A DNA stretch of 64,000 nucleotides from the NCBI RefSeq assembly GCF_008642335.1, contig NZ_CP029191.1, forward strand, positions 3,782,001-3,846,000, given 5' to 3'. Under the pieces are notes generated by a model. That model was not told the DNA's origin, did no database searches, and was given only the letters and a program-made list of their open reading frames with translations. The translations under genes were made by a program, and so were the position numbers. Positions 8,727-17,274 of the stretch are shown in pieces; position 1 is the stretch's first letter; the number at the start of each line of letters is the position of its first letter. This DNA comes from Streptomyces venezuelae (GTDB taxonomy: Bacteria > Actinomycetota > Actinomycetes > Streptomycetales > Streptomycetaceae).

Positions 8727-9584
8727 GTGTCTGACTCATCTCGTGACGCCGACGTTTCCGGCGCTTCTGACGCTTCTGATGTTGCCCCCACCCGTGGCGG
8801 GGGGCGGGTCACGGCGGCTCCTCGGTTTCCCGGGGGGCCCTCGCCCGATCCTGCCGGGTCGCATCACGAGCGGCGGATCCGTAGTTTCCAGCCCCGCCGG
8901 AGCCGGGTGACCACCAGCCAGGGGGACGCCCTGCGGCGGCTCTGGCCCACGTGGGGCCTGGACATCGACGGGCTCCGCACCCTGGACCTCGCCGAGCTCT
9001 TCGGCGACGAGCGGGGGCCGCGCCCCGACCTGCCCGTCGTCCTGGAGATCGGCTTCGGCATGGGTGAGGCGACCGCCGAGATGGCCGCCGCCGATCCGGA
9101 CACCGGCATCCTCGCCGTCGACGTGCACACCCCGGGCCAGGGCAACCTCCTCGGCCTCGCCGAGCGCAAGGGCCTCGACAACGTCCGCGTGGCCAATGGG
9201 GACGCCATTATTCTGCTTCGGGAGATGTTGCCGGCCGAGTCCTTGCACGGGCTGCGCGTGTACTTTCCCGATCCCTGGCCCAAGGCCCGCCACCACAAGC
9301 GGCGCCTCATCCAGCCCGAGTTCCTGACGCTCGCCGCGCCCTCCCTCAAGCCCGGCGCGCTGCTGCACTGCGCGACCGACTGGGAGCCGTACGCCGAGCA
9401 GATGCTCGAGGTGCTCACCGCGCACCCCGACTTCGAGAACACGCAGCCCGACGGCGGATACGCGCCGCGCCCCGGCTTCCGCCCCCGCACCCGCTTCGAG
9501 GGCCAGGGCCTCGACAAGGGCCACGTCGTCCACGACCTGCTGTTCCGCAAGGTGTCCCCGACCACGGCAGCCACCCAGGACTGA
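8727..9584 (+). CDS. trmB: tRNA (guanine-46-N7)-methyltransferase
   Basis: 285 aa SAM-dependent enzyme that makes m7G46 in the tRNA variable loop. The SAM-binding motif VVLEIGFGMG is near residue 112, and the TrmB signature VYFPDPWPKARHHKRRL is near residue 175, with the closing RTRFEGQG segment. The first 45 or so residues are a low-complexity extension not usual in the family. The GTG start at 8727 has no clear ribosome site, but TAAAAT lies at 8712-8717, so transcription may begin at or within a few bases of the start codon. The next gene (PrsW-like) starts 43 bases downstream with its own promoter-like box. Confidence 0.93.
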   Translation: MSDSSRDADVSGASDASDVAPTRGGGRVTAAPRFPGGPSPDPAGSHHERRIRSFQPRRSRVTTSQGDALRRLWPTWGLDIDGLRTLDLAELFGDERGPRPDLPVVLEIGFGMGEATAEMAAADPDTGILAVDVHTPGQGNLLGLAERKGLDNVRVANGDAIILLREMLPAESLHGLRVYFPDPWPKARHHKRRLIQPEFLTLAAPSLKPGALLHCATDWEPYAEQMLEVLTAHPDFENTQPDGGYAPRPGFRPRTRFEGQGLDKGHVVHDLLFRKVSPTTAATQD

Positions 9585-9627
9585 GGCACCGTCGCGGCCA
9601 CCCCCATCCCTCGTTAGGGTCGACCAC

Positions 9628-10974
9628 GTGGCCACCGGTTCCCCGTATCCGATACCCCCCGAGGCGCCCGCCCCGAGGGAGCTCCTCCGTGTCCGCTGGT
9701 GGCAGCGGCGAGCGATACGCGTCGCCGCGCTCGTCACCCTGCTCGCACTCTCCGGCCTGGTGATCCTCGCCCTGGTCAGGGAGCAGACCGGCACCGAGGG
9801 CTTCCTCGTCGGGCTCGGCCTCGCGACCGTGCCCGTACCGCTCCTCGTCGCCGCGTTCCGCTGGCTGGACCGCGTGGCGCCCGGCCCCTGGCGGAACCTC
9901 CTCTTCTCCTTCTCCTGGGGCGCCTGCGCCGCCGCTCTCGTCGCGATCGTGGCGAACAGCTTCGCGATCCGCTGGATAGCCACCGCCACCGCCGACCCGA
10001 GCGGCGCGGACAACATCGGCGCGACCGTCGTCGCCCCGATCGTCGAGGAGAGCGCGAAGGCCGCCGCCGTGCTCCTCGTCTTCCTCTTCCGCAGACGCGA
10101 CTTCACCGGCATCGTCGACGGCGTCGTCATAGCCGGGGTGACCGCGACCGGGTTCGCGTTCACCGAGAACATCCTCTATCTGGGCAACGCCTTCGTCACC
10201 GACCAGCTCAGCCGCGAGAGCGGCCTCGCCTCCGTGACCGCCGCGACGTTCTTCGTCCGCGTCGTCATGTCGCCGTTCGCCCACCCGCTCTTCACGGTCC
10301 TGACCGGCATCGGCTTCGGCATCGCCGCGCTCTCGGCCGAGCGGCAGGTCGTGCGCCGCGTGCTGCTCCCGCTCACCGGGCTGCTGCTCGCGATGGGCAT
10401 GCACGCCCTGTGGAACGGCTCCGCCGTCTTCGGGCAGTTCGGGTTCTTCACCGTGTACGCCCTCTTCATGCTCCCGGCGTTCGGCCTGCTGACCTGGCTG
10501 GCCATCTGGACCCGGCAGCGCGAGCTCCGCATGATCCGCGAGGAGCTGCCCGTGTACGCGGCGGCGGGCTGGCTCACGCCGCCCGAACCGTTCGCGCTCG
10601 GCTCGATGCGCGCCCGCTCACTGGCCCGCGACTACGCCGCGTACACCTGGGGCAAGCCCGCGGCCCGCACGGTCGCGGAGTACCAGATGTACGCGACGTC
10701 CCTCGCGTTCCTGCGCCACCGGGGCCGCCGCGGACGGGCCGGCGCCGACTTCGTCGTACGCGAGCGGGAACTGCTCGAAAAACTTTGGGAGCGCCGCGAA
10801 CCGGCCCGCCCCGCCCACGCGTACGCGGCCCAGGCGACGGCACCGGTCATGCCCCCCATGCCGCCCTACGGGATGTACGCGGCGCCCGGGACGCCGGGGG
10901 TGTACGGCGGCTGGCCCCCGCAGCCCCACCCGGCCTACGGCTACCCCACGCCGTACAACCCGTACCGCCCCTAG
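9628..10974 (+). CDS. PrsW-family intramembrane metalloprotease
   Basis: 448 aa membrane protein with about eight hydrophobic segments before residue 300. The glutamate pair of the family is present as VEESAKAA (near 141), followed by FAFTENILY and the histidine motifs SPFAHPLF and MGMHALWNG. Bacillus PrsW clips an anti-sigma factor; the Streptomyces target is unknown. A Pro/Tyr/Gly-rich tail of about 60 residues (from PPMPPYGMY) should be cytoplasmic. The GTG start is preceded by TAGGGT at 9615-9620 and no Shine-Dalgarno sequence, suggesting a leaderless transcript. The stop codon lies in a 20-bp tandem duplication shared with the convergent reductase gene. Confidence 0.9.
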   Translation: MATGSPYPIPPEAPAPRELLRVRWWQRRAIRVAALVTLLALSGLVILALVREQTGTEGFLVGLGLATVPVPLLVAAFRWLDRVAPGPWRNLLFSFSWGACAAALVAIVANSFAIRWIATATADPSGADNIGATVVAPIVEESAKAAAVLLVFLFRRRDFTGIVDGVVIAGVTATGFAFTENILYLGNAFVTDQLSRESGLASVTAATFFVRVVMSPFAHPLFTVLTGIGFGIAALSAERQVVRRVLLPLTGLLLAMGMHALWNGSAVFGQFGFFTVYALFMLPAFGLLTWLAIWTRQRELRMIREELPVYAAAGWLTPPEPFALGSMRARSLARDYAAYTWGKPAARTVAEYQMYATSLAFLRHRGRRGRAGADFVVRERELLEKLWERREPARPAHAYAAQATAPVMPPMPPYGMYAAPGTPGVYGGWPPQPHPAYGYPTPYNPYRP

Positions 10975-11001
10975 GGACTGAGTACCGCCCCTAGGGACTG
11001 A
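10962..11001. repeat. perfect 20-bp tandem duplication at two convergent stop codons
   Basis: The unit GTACCGCCCCTAGGGACTGA occurs twice back to back (10962-10981 and 10982-11001). The PrsW-like gene's TAG is in the first copy (10972-10974), and the convergent reductase's stop begins at 11002, immediately after the second copy. A replication-slippage origin is likely. Confidence 0.9.
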
Positions 11002-11946
11002 CTACGCGGACGCCGCGTTCAGCGCCGCCACCTCCGCCTCCGTCAGCTCCAGATCCGCCACCGCGAGCAGCGCAGGAAGCTGCTCCACCGTCCGCGCGGA
11101 AGCGATCGGCGCCGCCACGGTGGGCTGCGCAGCCAGCCACGCGAGCGCCACGGTCGGGACCTGCGCGCCGTGCGCCTGTGCGATCTCGTCGAGCGCGGCG
11201 AGGACCCGTTCGCCCCGCTCCGTCCCCACGTACGCCTCGACCCGCGAGCTGCGCGCGCTCTCGACGTGTGTGCCCGCCCGGTACTTGCCGGTGAGGTAGC
11301 CCGCCGCGAGCCCGAAGTAGGGGACGGCCGCGAGGCCGGAGCGCGAGGCGACTTCCTGGAGGGGGCCCTCGTAGGTGTCGCGGGAGACGAGGTTGTAGTG
11401 CGGCTGCAGCGCCACGTAGCGCGCGAGGCCCTCGCGGTCGGAGAGGTCGAGGGACTCCTGGAGCCGCTCGGGGGAGATGTTGGAGGCGGCGATGGCGCGC
11501 ACCTTGCCCGCCCGCACCAGCTCGTCGAGCGCGCCGATGATCTCCTCCACGGGCACCGACGTGTCGTCGAAGTGCGTGTAGTAGAGGTCGATGTAGTCCG
11601 TGCCGAGGCGCTGGAGCGACGCGTCGGCGGCGCCCTTGATGGTGGCTGCGGACAGGCCCTTGTGGTCGGGGTGGGAGCCGACCTTCGTGGCCACGACGAC
11701 GTCGGAGCGGTTGCCGCGCTCGGCGAGCCACTCGCCGATGAGGGTCTCGGACTCGCCGCCCTTGTTGCCGTCGACCCAGGCCGAGTACGCGTCGGCGGTG
11801 TCGATGAAGTTGCCGCCTGCCGCGGTGTAGGCGTCGAGGACGGCGAAGGACGCCGCCCGGTCCGCGGTCCAGCCGAAGACGTTGCCGCCGAGGGAGAGCG
11901 GGAAGACCTCGAGGTCGGAGGAGCCGAGAGGGCGAAGAGAAGTCAT
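11002..11946 (-). CDS. aldo/keto reductase family oxidoreductase
   Basis: 314 aa NADPH-dependent TIM-barrel reductase. The catalytic set is visible: Asp/Tyr in FIDTADAYSAW (residues about 46-56), Lys in VVVATKVGSHP, and the substrate-site stretch DYIDLYYTHFDD. The cofactor-binding end includes VPTVALAWLAAQPTVAAPIAS. The ATG at 11944-11946 has GAGGAG eight bases upstream. It is convergent with the PrsW-like gene. The substrate cannot be read from sequence. Confidence 0.92.
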   Translation of the reverse strand: MTSLRPLGSSDLEVFPLSLGGNVFGWTADRAASFAVLDAYTAAGGNFIDTADAYSAWVDGNKGGESETLIGEWLAERGNRSDVVVATKVGSHPDHKGLSAATIKGAADASLQRLGTDYIDLYYTHFDDTSVPVEEIIGALDELVRAGKVRAIAASNISPERLQESLDLSDREGLARYVALQPHYNLVSRDTYEGPLQEVASRSGLAAVPYFGLAAGYLTGKYRAGTHVESARSSRVEAYVGTERGERVLAALDEIAQAHGAQVPTVALAWLAAQPTVAAPIASARTVEQLPALLAVADLELTEAEVAALNAASA

Positions 11947-12028
11947 GTGCTCCTCAACGCCCCCAACGGAAACGGAATTCCGTGCAAGCCGCAACGAAAC
12001 CGGTGCCGGACCGCTCGCCCCGGAGGGA

Positions 12029-13102
12029 TCAGGGGTTGAGGCCCTTGCTCTGCAGCCACCCGAGCGGGTCGATCCCGGTGCCGCCCGGCGTGTGGACCTC
12101 CATGTGGAGGTGCGGTCCCGTGACGTTGCCGGTCGCGCCGACGCGGCCGATGACGTCACCCGTGGAGACCTTCTGGCCCGCGCTGACGTTGAGCGACGAC
12201 TGGTGGCAGTACCAGACCTCCGTGCCGTCCTCGAGCTCGAGCACGGTGCGGTAGCCGTACGCGCCCGCCCAGCCGGCCTCCTTGACGGTGCCGGTGTGCA
12301 CGGCCTTCAGCGGGGTGCCCGTGGGCGCCGCGAAGTCCAGGCCGGTGTGGTGGCCGGAGGACCACATGGAGCCGGCGTCGCCGAAGTGCGAGGTGAGGGT
12401 GTACGAGGAGGTGGGGATGGCGTAGCTCTTGGCGAGCTTGGCCAGGCGTTCGGCCTCGGCCTTCGCCTTCCGGGCCTCCTCCGCCTTCTTCTTCTTGGCG
12501 GCGGCCTTGGCGTCCGCGTCCTTCTCGGCGGCCCGCTGCTGCGCGGCCGCCTCTTCGGCGGCCTTCTTGACGGCGGCGTCCTCGGCCGCGGTCCGCACGG
12601 CGGTGTCCGCCTGGTTCTGCTGGTTCTCGGCCTGCTGCATGATGCGGGCGCGCAGAGCCTCACCCGCGTGGGTGGTGCCCTGCTCGGCGTCGGCGGTGCT
12701 GACGCCCGCGGCGGTGAGGGGGGCCGCGGCGGCGACGGCGGTGGTGGTGTCCGCGGCGTCGTCGTCGGACAGCAGCGAGCCCACGCCCGGCAGGGACTCG
12801 GCCTCGGGCAGCGAGTCGGTGACCGCGCCCAGGTCGGGCATCGATATGGAGACCGGCGGCTTGCCGTCCTGCGCGGTGGCGATGCCGCCCGCGCCGACGG
12901 CGGCGATGACGCCCACGCCGAGCACGGTGGAGCTGCGGGCGAGCCCGCCGCCGCCCTTCTTGTGCACACGGTGCCTGCCGCGGACGGGACGGACGGACTC
13001 CTCGGTGGGGTTCCACTCTTCGAAGGAGCCCTCGTCGTACGAACCGAAGTCGTCGTCATTCGGAACGTACACGGCTTGGGGGGCAGGCCGGTTGGACGCC
13101 AC
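12029..13102 (-). CDS. M23-family peptidoglycan hydrolase with N-terminal membrane anchor
   Basis: 357 aa. A basic N-terminal stretch (RGRHRVHKKGGG) leads into a membrane/signal segment (about 58-76). A long Ala/Glu/Lys coiled coil follows (about 150-235), then an M23 LytM-type peptidase domain with zinc-ligand motifs GHHTGLDFA and GPHLHMEVH and a YCHQSS motif. It should cleave peptidoglycan cross-bridges outside the membrane. The GTG start at 13100-13102 has AAGGAG ten bases upstream. The leader carries a c-di-AMP riboswitch (13129-13267), so expression should respond to c-di-AMP, as seen for cell-wall hydrolases in other actinobacteria. Confidence 0.93.
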   Translation of the reverse strand: MASNRPAPQAVYVPNDDDFGSYDEGSFEEWNPTEESVRPVRGRHRVHKKGGGGLARSSTVLGVGVIAAVGAGGIATAQDGKPPVSISMPDLGAVTDSLPEAESLPGVGSLLSDDDAADTTTAVAAAAPLTAAGVSTADAEQGTTHAGEALRARIMQQAENQQNQADTAVRTAAEDAAVKKAAEEAAAQQRAAEKDADAKAAAKKKKAEEARKAKAEAERLAKLAKSYAIPTSSYTLTSHFGDAGSMWSSGHHTGLDFAAPTGTPLKAVHTGTVKEAGWAGAYGYRTVLELEDGTEVWYCHQSSLNVSAGQKVSTGDVIGRVGATGNVTGPHLHMEVHTPGGTGIDPLGWLQSKGLNP

Positions 13103-13128
13103 TGGGGCGCACTCCTTTCCTTCCTTCT

Positions 13129-13267
13129 CGCCTACCGGGTTAGCTGACGGGTTCGGAGCAGGAAGGTCTCCTACGGACACCTGGCACGGGTGCACGAATG
13201 CACGGATGCGCAGAGGTCCGATTCACCCCATGTTGGTGGTTCCCCGGCTCCCTTGCGGGATTAGGCG
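13129..13267 (-). promoter_or_regulatory. c-di-AMP riboswitch (ydaO/yuaA class)
   Basis: Read on the minus strand, the leader of the M23 gene contains the conserved blocks of this riboswitch in order: CCGCAAGGGAGCCGGGGAAC, GGGGTGAATC, GTAGGAGACCTTCCTGCTCC, and CGTCAGCTAACCCGGTAGG. The outer stem P1 can form between CGCCTA (13262-13267) and TAGGCG (13129-13134). It ends 27 bases before the GTG start. Ligand binding usually turns such genes off. The class call is strong; the direction of control is inferred. Confidence 0.9.
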
Positions 13268-13498
13268 CGTGCGCACGGAGCCGCCTCTAGTGACGGCTGG
13301 GACGACCGCGCTGCGTTATCGAACGTTAATAGACAGCGGGTCGGTATTCCAAGCCGTTCCGGTTGATCGTTAACGCTCATCGGCTGTACGTACCGGGACA
13401 CGAAGGGGCGGAACGGGTCGAGTTGACCCCACATCCTTAAACACCGGAACTTCACGTTCCCTTGACAGAGCGTCAGTTGTTATGCGGAGGGGTGCACC

Positions 13499-14671
13499 TC
13501 AGTCACCGGCCGTCACCCCGGAACCATCGGCCGCGTCGTCCGTCTCCCCGGCGGTGGGGCGCCGCACCGCGAGGAGCGCCATGTCGTCCGTCATGCCGCC
13601 CCCGGTGTGCCGCCGCACCTCCCCCGCGAGCGCGGCGAGGAGCGCGTGCGGACCGCCGCGCCCCGGGAAGATCCGCCCGCCGAGCCGGGTCGCGGGATCG
13701 TAGAACTCCCCCGCCGCGTCGCGCGCCTCGGAGAGGCCGTCCGTGTAGAAGAGCAGCATCGCGCCGGGCGGCAGCTCCGTCTCGTCCGCGCGGTCCGGCC
13801 AGGCCCCGAGGTCGCCCATGCCGAGCGGCAGCGCGGGCTCGCTCGCCGACAGGACGCAGAGCCGTCCGTCGCCGCGCAGCAGCAGCGGCGGCGGGTGCCC
13901 GCGGTTCACGAGCCGTACGGCGCCGTCGCCGTGCCGGATCTCGGCGAGGACCGCGGTGGTGAACCCCTCGAACGCGTCGAGCCCGTCGCGCCGCGTGCCC
14001 TCGCGCGCCAGCGCCCGCTCCAGGCGCTGCGCGACCGCCTCCAGGGTGGCCTCCTGCTCGGCGGCCTCCCGGAAGGCGCCGATGACGACGGCGACGGCGG
14101 CGACCGCCCCCATGCCCTTGCCGCGCACGTCGCCGACGATGAGCCGTACGCCGTGCGCGGTGTCCTGCACCGCGTACAGATCGCCCCCGATGAACGCGTC
14201 GGCCTGCGCCGCCTCGTACCGCGCCGCGAAGTCGAGCCCGCCGATCCGTGGATCCGGCTCGGGCAACACGGCGCGCTGGGTGGCCTCGGAGATGGAGCGG
14301 GCGATGGCGAGCCGGTCATTGCTGCGGCGCACGACGCGGTTGATGACGATCGCGAGCGCGGCGACGGTCACCACGGTGACCACTTCCGTGACGGCCGCGA
14401 CCTGACTGCTCACGGTGTTGCCGTAGTGCAGGAACAGGACGGCGGCCGTGGCCGCGACGCCGGTCAGGACGGTGTTGAGCCGTGAGTAGAAGGGGGCGGC
14501 GATCAGGGGGGCGGCGGTGAAGAGGGGCGACGCGGTGAACTCCGACGGGGTCATCGCGTCGTACACGACACCGACGACGAGCAGCAGGAGCGGCAGGGAG
14601 CGGACGAACGCCCGCTCGGGCCCGGCGGCCCCCCTGCCCCCTCTTTCGTCGGGTTCTCCTCGCTGCCCCAC
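13499..14671 (-). CDS. membrane-anchored PP2C/SpoIIE-type serine/threonine phosphatase
   Basis: 390 aa. Hydrophobic segments between about 25 and 120 form a membrane module. A linker follows, then a SpoIIE/RsbU-like PP2C domain with the metal-binding motifs FIGGDLYAV and LIVGDVRGKGM, then LLFYTDGLSEARD and GMTDDMALLAVRR. Such enzymes typically dephosphorylate anti-sigma-factor antagonists. The start is the GTG at 14669-14671, with GGGAGA upstream; an ATG at 14713 has no ribosome site. It is downstream of tRNA-fMet but separated by a strong terminator. Confidence 0.88.
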   Translation of the reverse strand: MGQRGEPDERGGRGAAGPERAFVRSLPLLLLVVGVVYDAMTPSEFTASPLFTAAPLIAAPFYSRLNTVLTGVAATAAVLFLHYGNTVSSQVAAVTEVVTVVTVAALAIVINRVVRRSNDRLAIARSISEATQRAVLPEPDPRIGGLDFAARYEAAQADAFIGGDLYAVQDTAHGVRLIVGDVRGKGMGAVAAVAVVIGAFREAAEQEATLEAVAQRLERALAREGTRRDGLDAFEGFTTAVLAEIRHGDGAVRLVNRGHPPPLLLRGDGRLCVLSASEPALPLGMGDLGAWPDRADETELPPGAMLLFYTDGLSEARDAAGEFYDPATRLGGRIFPGRGGPHALLAALAGEVRRHTGGGMTDDMALLAVRRPTAGETDDAADGSGVTAGD

Positions 14672-14797
14672 CGCTTGTCTCCCGCCGAGTCCGCGCCCAT
14701 CACCGCGCTGCATTCAGGGTTCCCGGAGCGGGAGGAGGGTGCGACCTGGTGTGGGCCGACCGGGTTACGGCAGGGGGCCGGGACGGCCGGGAAAACA

Positions 14798-14833
14798 CCT
14801 GAGGCCGGGAAGCTGATGCTTCCCGGCCTCAGG
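14798..14833 (-). terminator. terminator after initiator tRNA
   Basis: Sixteen-base perfect stem CCTGAGGCCGGGAAGC (14798-14813) paired with 14818-14833, with a TGAT loop. On the minus strand it lies 8 bases past the end of tRNA-fMet. Confidence 0.85.
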
Positions 14834-14840
14834 CCTTCAG

Positions 14841-14914
14841 TAGCGGGGACAGGATTTGAACCTGCGACCTCTGGGTTATGAGCCCAGCGAGCTACCGAGC
14901 TGCTCCACCCCGCG
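14841..14914 (-). tRNA. initiator tRNA-fMet (CAU)
   Basis: 74-nt cloverleaf read on the minus strand. It begins CGCGGGGTGGAGCAG, has anticodon loop CTCATAA (anticodon CAU) flanked by the GGG/CCC pairs of initiator tRNAs, and ends CCCCGCTA. The first base pair is a C-T mismatch, the hallmark that protects formyl-Met-tRNA. CCA is not encoded. The lyase-like gene ends 46 bases upstream on the same strand. Confidence 0.95.
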
Positions 14915-14960
14915 TCGGTGAACACAACAGTACGCCATCCGGAGGGGTGCGTCGAACCAC

Positions 14961-16190
14961 TTACGCGCTGTCGGCGTGCGTGAGGGTCTCCCAGGCCACG
15001 AAGAGGCCGTCCGTGCCCTCGGGCCGCCGCTCCCGCGTGTACCTCTCGGTCTGCGGCATCTCGAGCCCCAGGCGTCCCCGCAGATGGCTGAGGCCGACCT
15101 CCGTGTCGGGTCCCATGTCGCGCTGCACCCTGCCGCCGCACAGCCAGCTGGGCGCCGCCGCGCCCAGCTGGTACTTGGAGTGGAACTCGAAGGCCGCCCG
15201 GAGCCGGTCCTTGACCTCTCCGTACAGGTCGACGCCCTGGTGACGGGCGGTCTCCGCCAGGTGCGAGGCGGCGGCGAGGGAGTAGCTCGCGTGCTTGAAG
15301 TTGCGGCAGGTCTCCTGCGAGAGCCCGTCGGCGTACGTGCCCTGCCCGAACCAGTACTTCTTCAGCTCGGCGGCGGTGTCGATGCCGCTGCCCGCCGGGG
15401 AGACGGGCAGCTTCCCGTCGGACTCCAGATAGAAGTACGCGGGCACGCGCGTCCTGAAGTGCCGCACGGCCTTCTCGAACGTGGCGTGGTCGTCGAGGAA
15501 GACGGCCATGCTCATGGTGGCGTCGGCCATGACCAGGTCCCAGTTGCCGTTGCGCTCGACGGCGCCGTCGCGGACCTGGGGCAGGTAGGCGTTGCGGAGC
15601 ATCCGCTCGAAACGCAGGAGCTGCCCGTCGGGCCAGCCGTCGTACGTGTAGCGCACGGCTTCGGCGGCCCGCGCCCAGGACGAGGCGGCCCACGCGGTCT
15701 GCAGTCCGGCGTTGTCCTCGGTGTGCCCGGTGACGACCTTCGCCCAGGCGTCCATGATCTGCACGGCCTTCTCGGCGTGGGCTCGCTCGCCGGTCACGTT
15801 CCAGAGCAGGGCGTGCGTGTACGCCGCCAGCGCGTCCTCACGCTCCTCGACGCACCCCCGGCCGGGCCGCGTGTCGGGCGGACACTCGACGACGGCGTAC
15901 GGCCGCGCGGTGTAGTCGTCGGCCGCGTACTTGCTGCGCCGCATCTGCTCGTACGCCGCGAACCAGGGCTGCTCCCGCCCCCGCACCCGGTCCCGCGCCC
16001 GCTCCAGCTGCTCCTTGCCGACGAGCACACCGGGATGCGTGAACGCGAGGTCGAGGGGCCGGGCGGCCGCCGTACGCGTACCCCCGTCGCCGTCGCCCTC
16101 GCCGCCGCAGCCCGCGGCGAGGGCGACGAGAAGCGGTGCCACGAGCAGTACGAGAACGCGCTGCCGCCGCCTGCGAGCCACTGCTGCCAT
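14961..16190 (-). CDS. alginate-lyase-family lipoprotein
   Basis: 409 aa. Signal peptide MAAVARRRRQRVLVLLVAP with lipobox LAAGC (Cys near residue 28), so it should be exported and lipid-anchored. The mature part is a helical toroid of the alginate lyase (PL5-like) family, with LAFTHPGVLVGKEQLERA, a central NWDLVMADATMSMAVF motif, and Tyr/His-rich helices. It should act on uronate-containing polysaccharides outside the cell, though the substrate cannot be assigned. The ATG at 16188-16190 has GGGAGG at good spacing. The next feature downstream is tRNA-fMet. Confidence 0.85.
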   Translation of the reverse strand: MAAVARRRRQRVLVLLVAPLLVALAAGCGGEGDGDGGTRTAAARPLDLAFTHPGVLVGKEQLERARDRVRGREQPWFAAYEQMRRSKYAADDYTARPYAVVECPPDTRPGRGCVEEREDALAAYTHALLWNVTGERAHAEKAVQIMDAWAKVVTGHTEDNAGLQTAWAASSWARAAEAVRYTYDGWPDGQLLRFERMLRNAYLPQVRDGAVERNGNWDLVMADATMSMAVFLDDHATFEKAVRHFRTRVPAYFYLESDGKLPVSPAGSGIDTAAELKKYWFGQGTYADGLSQETCRNFKHASYSLAAASHLAETARHQGVDLYGEVKDRLRAAFEFHSKYQLGAAAPSWLCGGRVQRDMGPDTEVGLSHLRGRLGLEMPQTERYTRERRPEGTDGLFVAWETLTHADSA

Positions 16191-16411
16191 GGTCGAACCT
16201 CCCGCCGCGCCGCCGGCCTCCGGGCGGTCACCGGCAGTTCAGCGTCCCCCGCGCCCCGCGGCCGCGCACGGCCGGGCTGCTCCATTCGGGCGACGCGCAA
16301 CACCACTTGACTCAGGCTGGTTTGGCGCTGGAGCAGCCCGAACACACCCGGCGTACGGCGGTATCGTCGTGAAACCCACGACGTCGCGACGCCCTCCGGG
16401 AGTGACCAGCA

Positions 16412-16957
16412 ATGTCAGCGATCACCGAGCTCAGCGAGCTGAGCGGCGAGTACGTCCTCGACACCGCACACACCCGGATCGGGTTCGTCGCGAGCCACGC
16501 GGTGGGCCCCCAAGTGCGCGGCCACTTCGAGGAGTTCGAGGGCAGCGCGCGGCTGGACGGCGCCGACCCCGCCCGGTCCACCGTCCGTCTCACGATCCGG
16601 TCCGAGAGCCTCCAGAGCCACAACAAGCTCCGCGACAACCCGGTGCGCGCCAAGTTCCTGGACACCAGGAACCACCCCGACATCACCTTCACCTCGACCG
16701 AGGTGCGGCGGATCGACGACACCCACTACGAGGTCACCGGCGACCTGACCATCCGCGGCACCACCAAGCCCCTCACCCTGGACGTCGAGTCCACGGGCGG
16801 CGAGAACGACGCGCAGGGCGACGTCACGGTCGGCTTCAAGGGCAGCGCCGTGATCGACCGCAGGGACTGGGGCGTGAAGGCCAACCCCGTGGACACCCTC
16901 TTCGTCGGCTCCCGGGTGACGGTGGAGTTCGAGGTCGCCGCGGTCCGCCGCGCCTGA
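16412..16957 (+). CDS. YceI-family protein
   Basis: 181 aa lipocalin-like YceI domain: GEYVLDTAHTRIGFVASHA at residues 12-30, then FTSTEVRRIDDTHYEVTGDL, IRGTTKPLTLDV and DWGVKANP. Members bind isoprenoid-like lipids, and many are exported. This one has no signal peptide, so it is probably cytoplasmic. The ATG has CGGGAG nine bases upstream. It is divergent from the lyase lipoprotein across 221 bases. TTGACT at 16311-16316 is a possible -35 box, without a clear partner. Confidence 0.92.
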   Translation: MSAITELSELSGEYVLDTAHTRIGFVASHAVGPQVRGHFEEFEGSARLDGADPARSTVRLTIRSESLQSHNKLRDNPVRAKFLDTRNHPDITFTSTEVRRIDDTHYEVTGDLTIRGTTKPLTLDVESTGGENDAQGDVTVGFKGSAVIDRRDWGVKANPVDTLFVGSRVTVEFEVAAVRRA

Positions 16958-17274
16958 CGACGACCCGACGACACCTCAACGGCACCCCGACAGCACCGCC
17001 GCAGGTCACACGCCGGACTTCGTCCGATCGATTCGAGACGCGGTCGAGTCGCTGTGGCTGGCCCCCGGCCGCCGCGGGCAGGATGGTCGAAGGCGCACAG
17101 CGCCGGCTTCCCCAGACCCCGGAGGCGACCGTTGAGACCCGACGCCCGAGCGTGCCCGAACGCGCCCGCACGCCGCTCCCCGACGCACCACACCTCCAGG
17201 CACATCCGCGACGCCAGCGCCGCCCCTGCACCGCGCAGTCGTAGCAGTCGTACGTGTGATCAGGAGGTACACCC
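16958..17274 (+). other. intergenic, no gene seen
   Basis: 317 bases between yceI and the next gene on the same strand. It ends in a strong ribosome site (AGGAGG) for the gene at 17275. No convincing terminator, RNA or small gene was found. Confidence 0.5.
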
